Origin: Opitutaceae bacterium
GTDB taxonomy: Bacteria; Verrucomicrobiota; Verrucomicrobiia; Opitutales; Opitutaceae
Direction: 5' to 3'
Assembly (NCBI GenBank): GCA_023265535.1
Contig: JAHFTI010000299.1
Span: forward strand, 1-5,843
DNA: 5,843 nucleotides
Made by a program: the position numbers and the translations under genes. Shown here one piece after another: positions 5,574 to 5,843 of the stretch (the first letter of the stretch is position 1; each line of letters opens with the position of its first letter). Below the pieces are notes generated by a model that was not told the origin of the DNA, did no database searches, and was given only the letters and a program-made list of their open reading frames with translations.

Positions 5574-5843
5574 TCAGCCCTCGAGGCGCAGGCGTGGGTT
5601 GAGCCAGGCCTGCGCGAGGTCGACGAGGAGGTTGAGCAGCACGATGAGCAGTGCGAAGAGCAGGACCGTGCCCAGGACGAGGGTGTAGTCGCGGTTGAAG
5701 GCGCTGTTCACGAACTCGCGGCCCAGGCCCGGAATCTGGAAGATGGTCTCGATGACGAAGGAGCCGGTGATGATGCCCGCGGTGGCGGGCCCGAGGAAGG
5801 CGATCACTGGGAGCAGCCCGCCGGGGAGGCAGTGGCGCAGGAC
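5574..5843 (-). CDS. oppB: Oligopeptide ABC transporter permease OppB, C-terminal part (cut by the window edge)
   Basis: Only the last 89 codons are inside the window, and the frame continues past the right edge. The peptide contains the C-terminal end of the permease: LGPATAGIITGSFVIETIFQ, then IPGLGREFVNSAFNRDYTLV, a last membrane helix (VLLFALLIVLLNLLVDLAQA) and the end NPRLRLEG. This matches the end of E. coli OppB (LGPAFVGIITGSMVIET, GLPGIGQLFVNGALNRDY, DPKIRY) from memory. The GTG at 5807-5805 is an internal valine, not a start, because the family sequence (LRHCLPGGLLPV) continues upstream without a break. OppB forms the heterodimeric membrane channel with OppC, which follows 16 bp downstream in the same operon. 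The truncation comes from the window, not from a broken gene. Confidence 0.94.
   Translation of the reverse strand, partial: VLRHCLPGGLLPVIAFLGPATAGIITGSFVIETIFQIPGLGREFVNSAFNRDYTLVLGTVLLFALLIVLLNLLVDLAQAWLNPRLRLEG

Overview
The window is GC-rich, gene-dense chromosomal DNA from a bacterium. It holds seven protein-coding genes, two of them cut by the window edges, and no RNA gene, insertion sequence, CRISPR array or phage feature that I can see. Taxonomy is an inference. The Obg protein begins MFVDE and has a GGPCGGNGG glycine-rich segment, which from memory resembles the chlamydial and verrucomicrobial (PVC) form more than the usual MKFVDE/GGPDGGDGG form. Several genes lack a Shine-Dalgarno sequence while one has a strong one. 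A high-GC Verrucomicrobiota member (Opitutae-like) is my best guess, but it is unproven.

Layout: (1) Positions 1-380, minus strand: the first 126 codons of asparaginyl-tRNA synthetase (asnS). (2) Positions 381-512: a 132-bp divergent intergenic region with a good sigma70-type promoter for asnS placed so close to its ATG that the transcript may be leaderless, plus inverted repeats around the promoter's -35 element. (3) Positions 513-4550, plus strand: a compact four-gene cluster, probably co-transcribed. It comprises the ribosome-assembly GTPase Obg, a 162-aa protein resembling the N-terminal domain of GspE/PilB/MshE ATPases, a complete 570-aa GspE/PilB-type secretion or pilus-assembly ATPase, and a PhnP-like metallo-beta-lactamase-fold hydrolase. 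The gaps are 18, 14 and 1 bp. (4) Positions 4551-4582: a short convergent gap with a small GC hairpin. (5) Positions 4583-5843, minus strand: the end of an oligopeptide ABC importer operon, with oppC complete and only the last 89 codons of oppB present.

Working together: OppB and OppC are the paired membrane subunits of one importer, and no ATPase gene follows oppC here. The secretion ATPase and the small protein before it form the most suggestive pair: an ATPase with its own N-terminal domain, plus a separate protein of the same apparent domain type. Obg and the hydrolase have no obvious functional link to it beyond shared transcription. Nothing here amounts to a clearly new biological system. 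The points worth a second look are the stand-alone GspE-N-like protein, the possibly leaderless asnS with its inverted repeats, the unusual obg neighbourhood, and an extra loop and a C8 tract in oppC.
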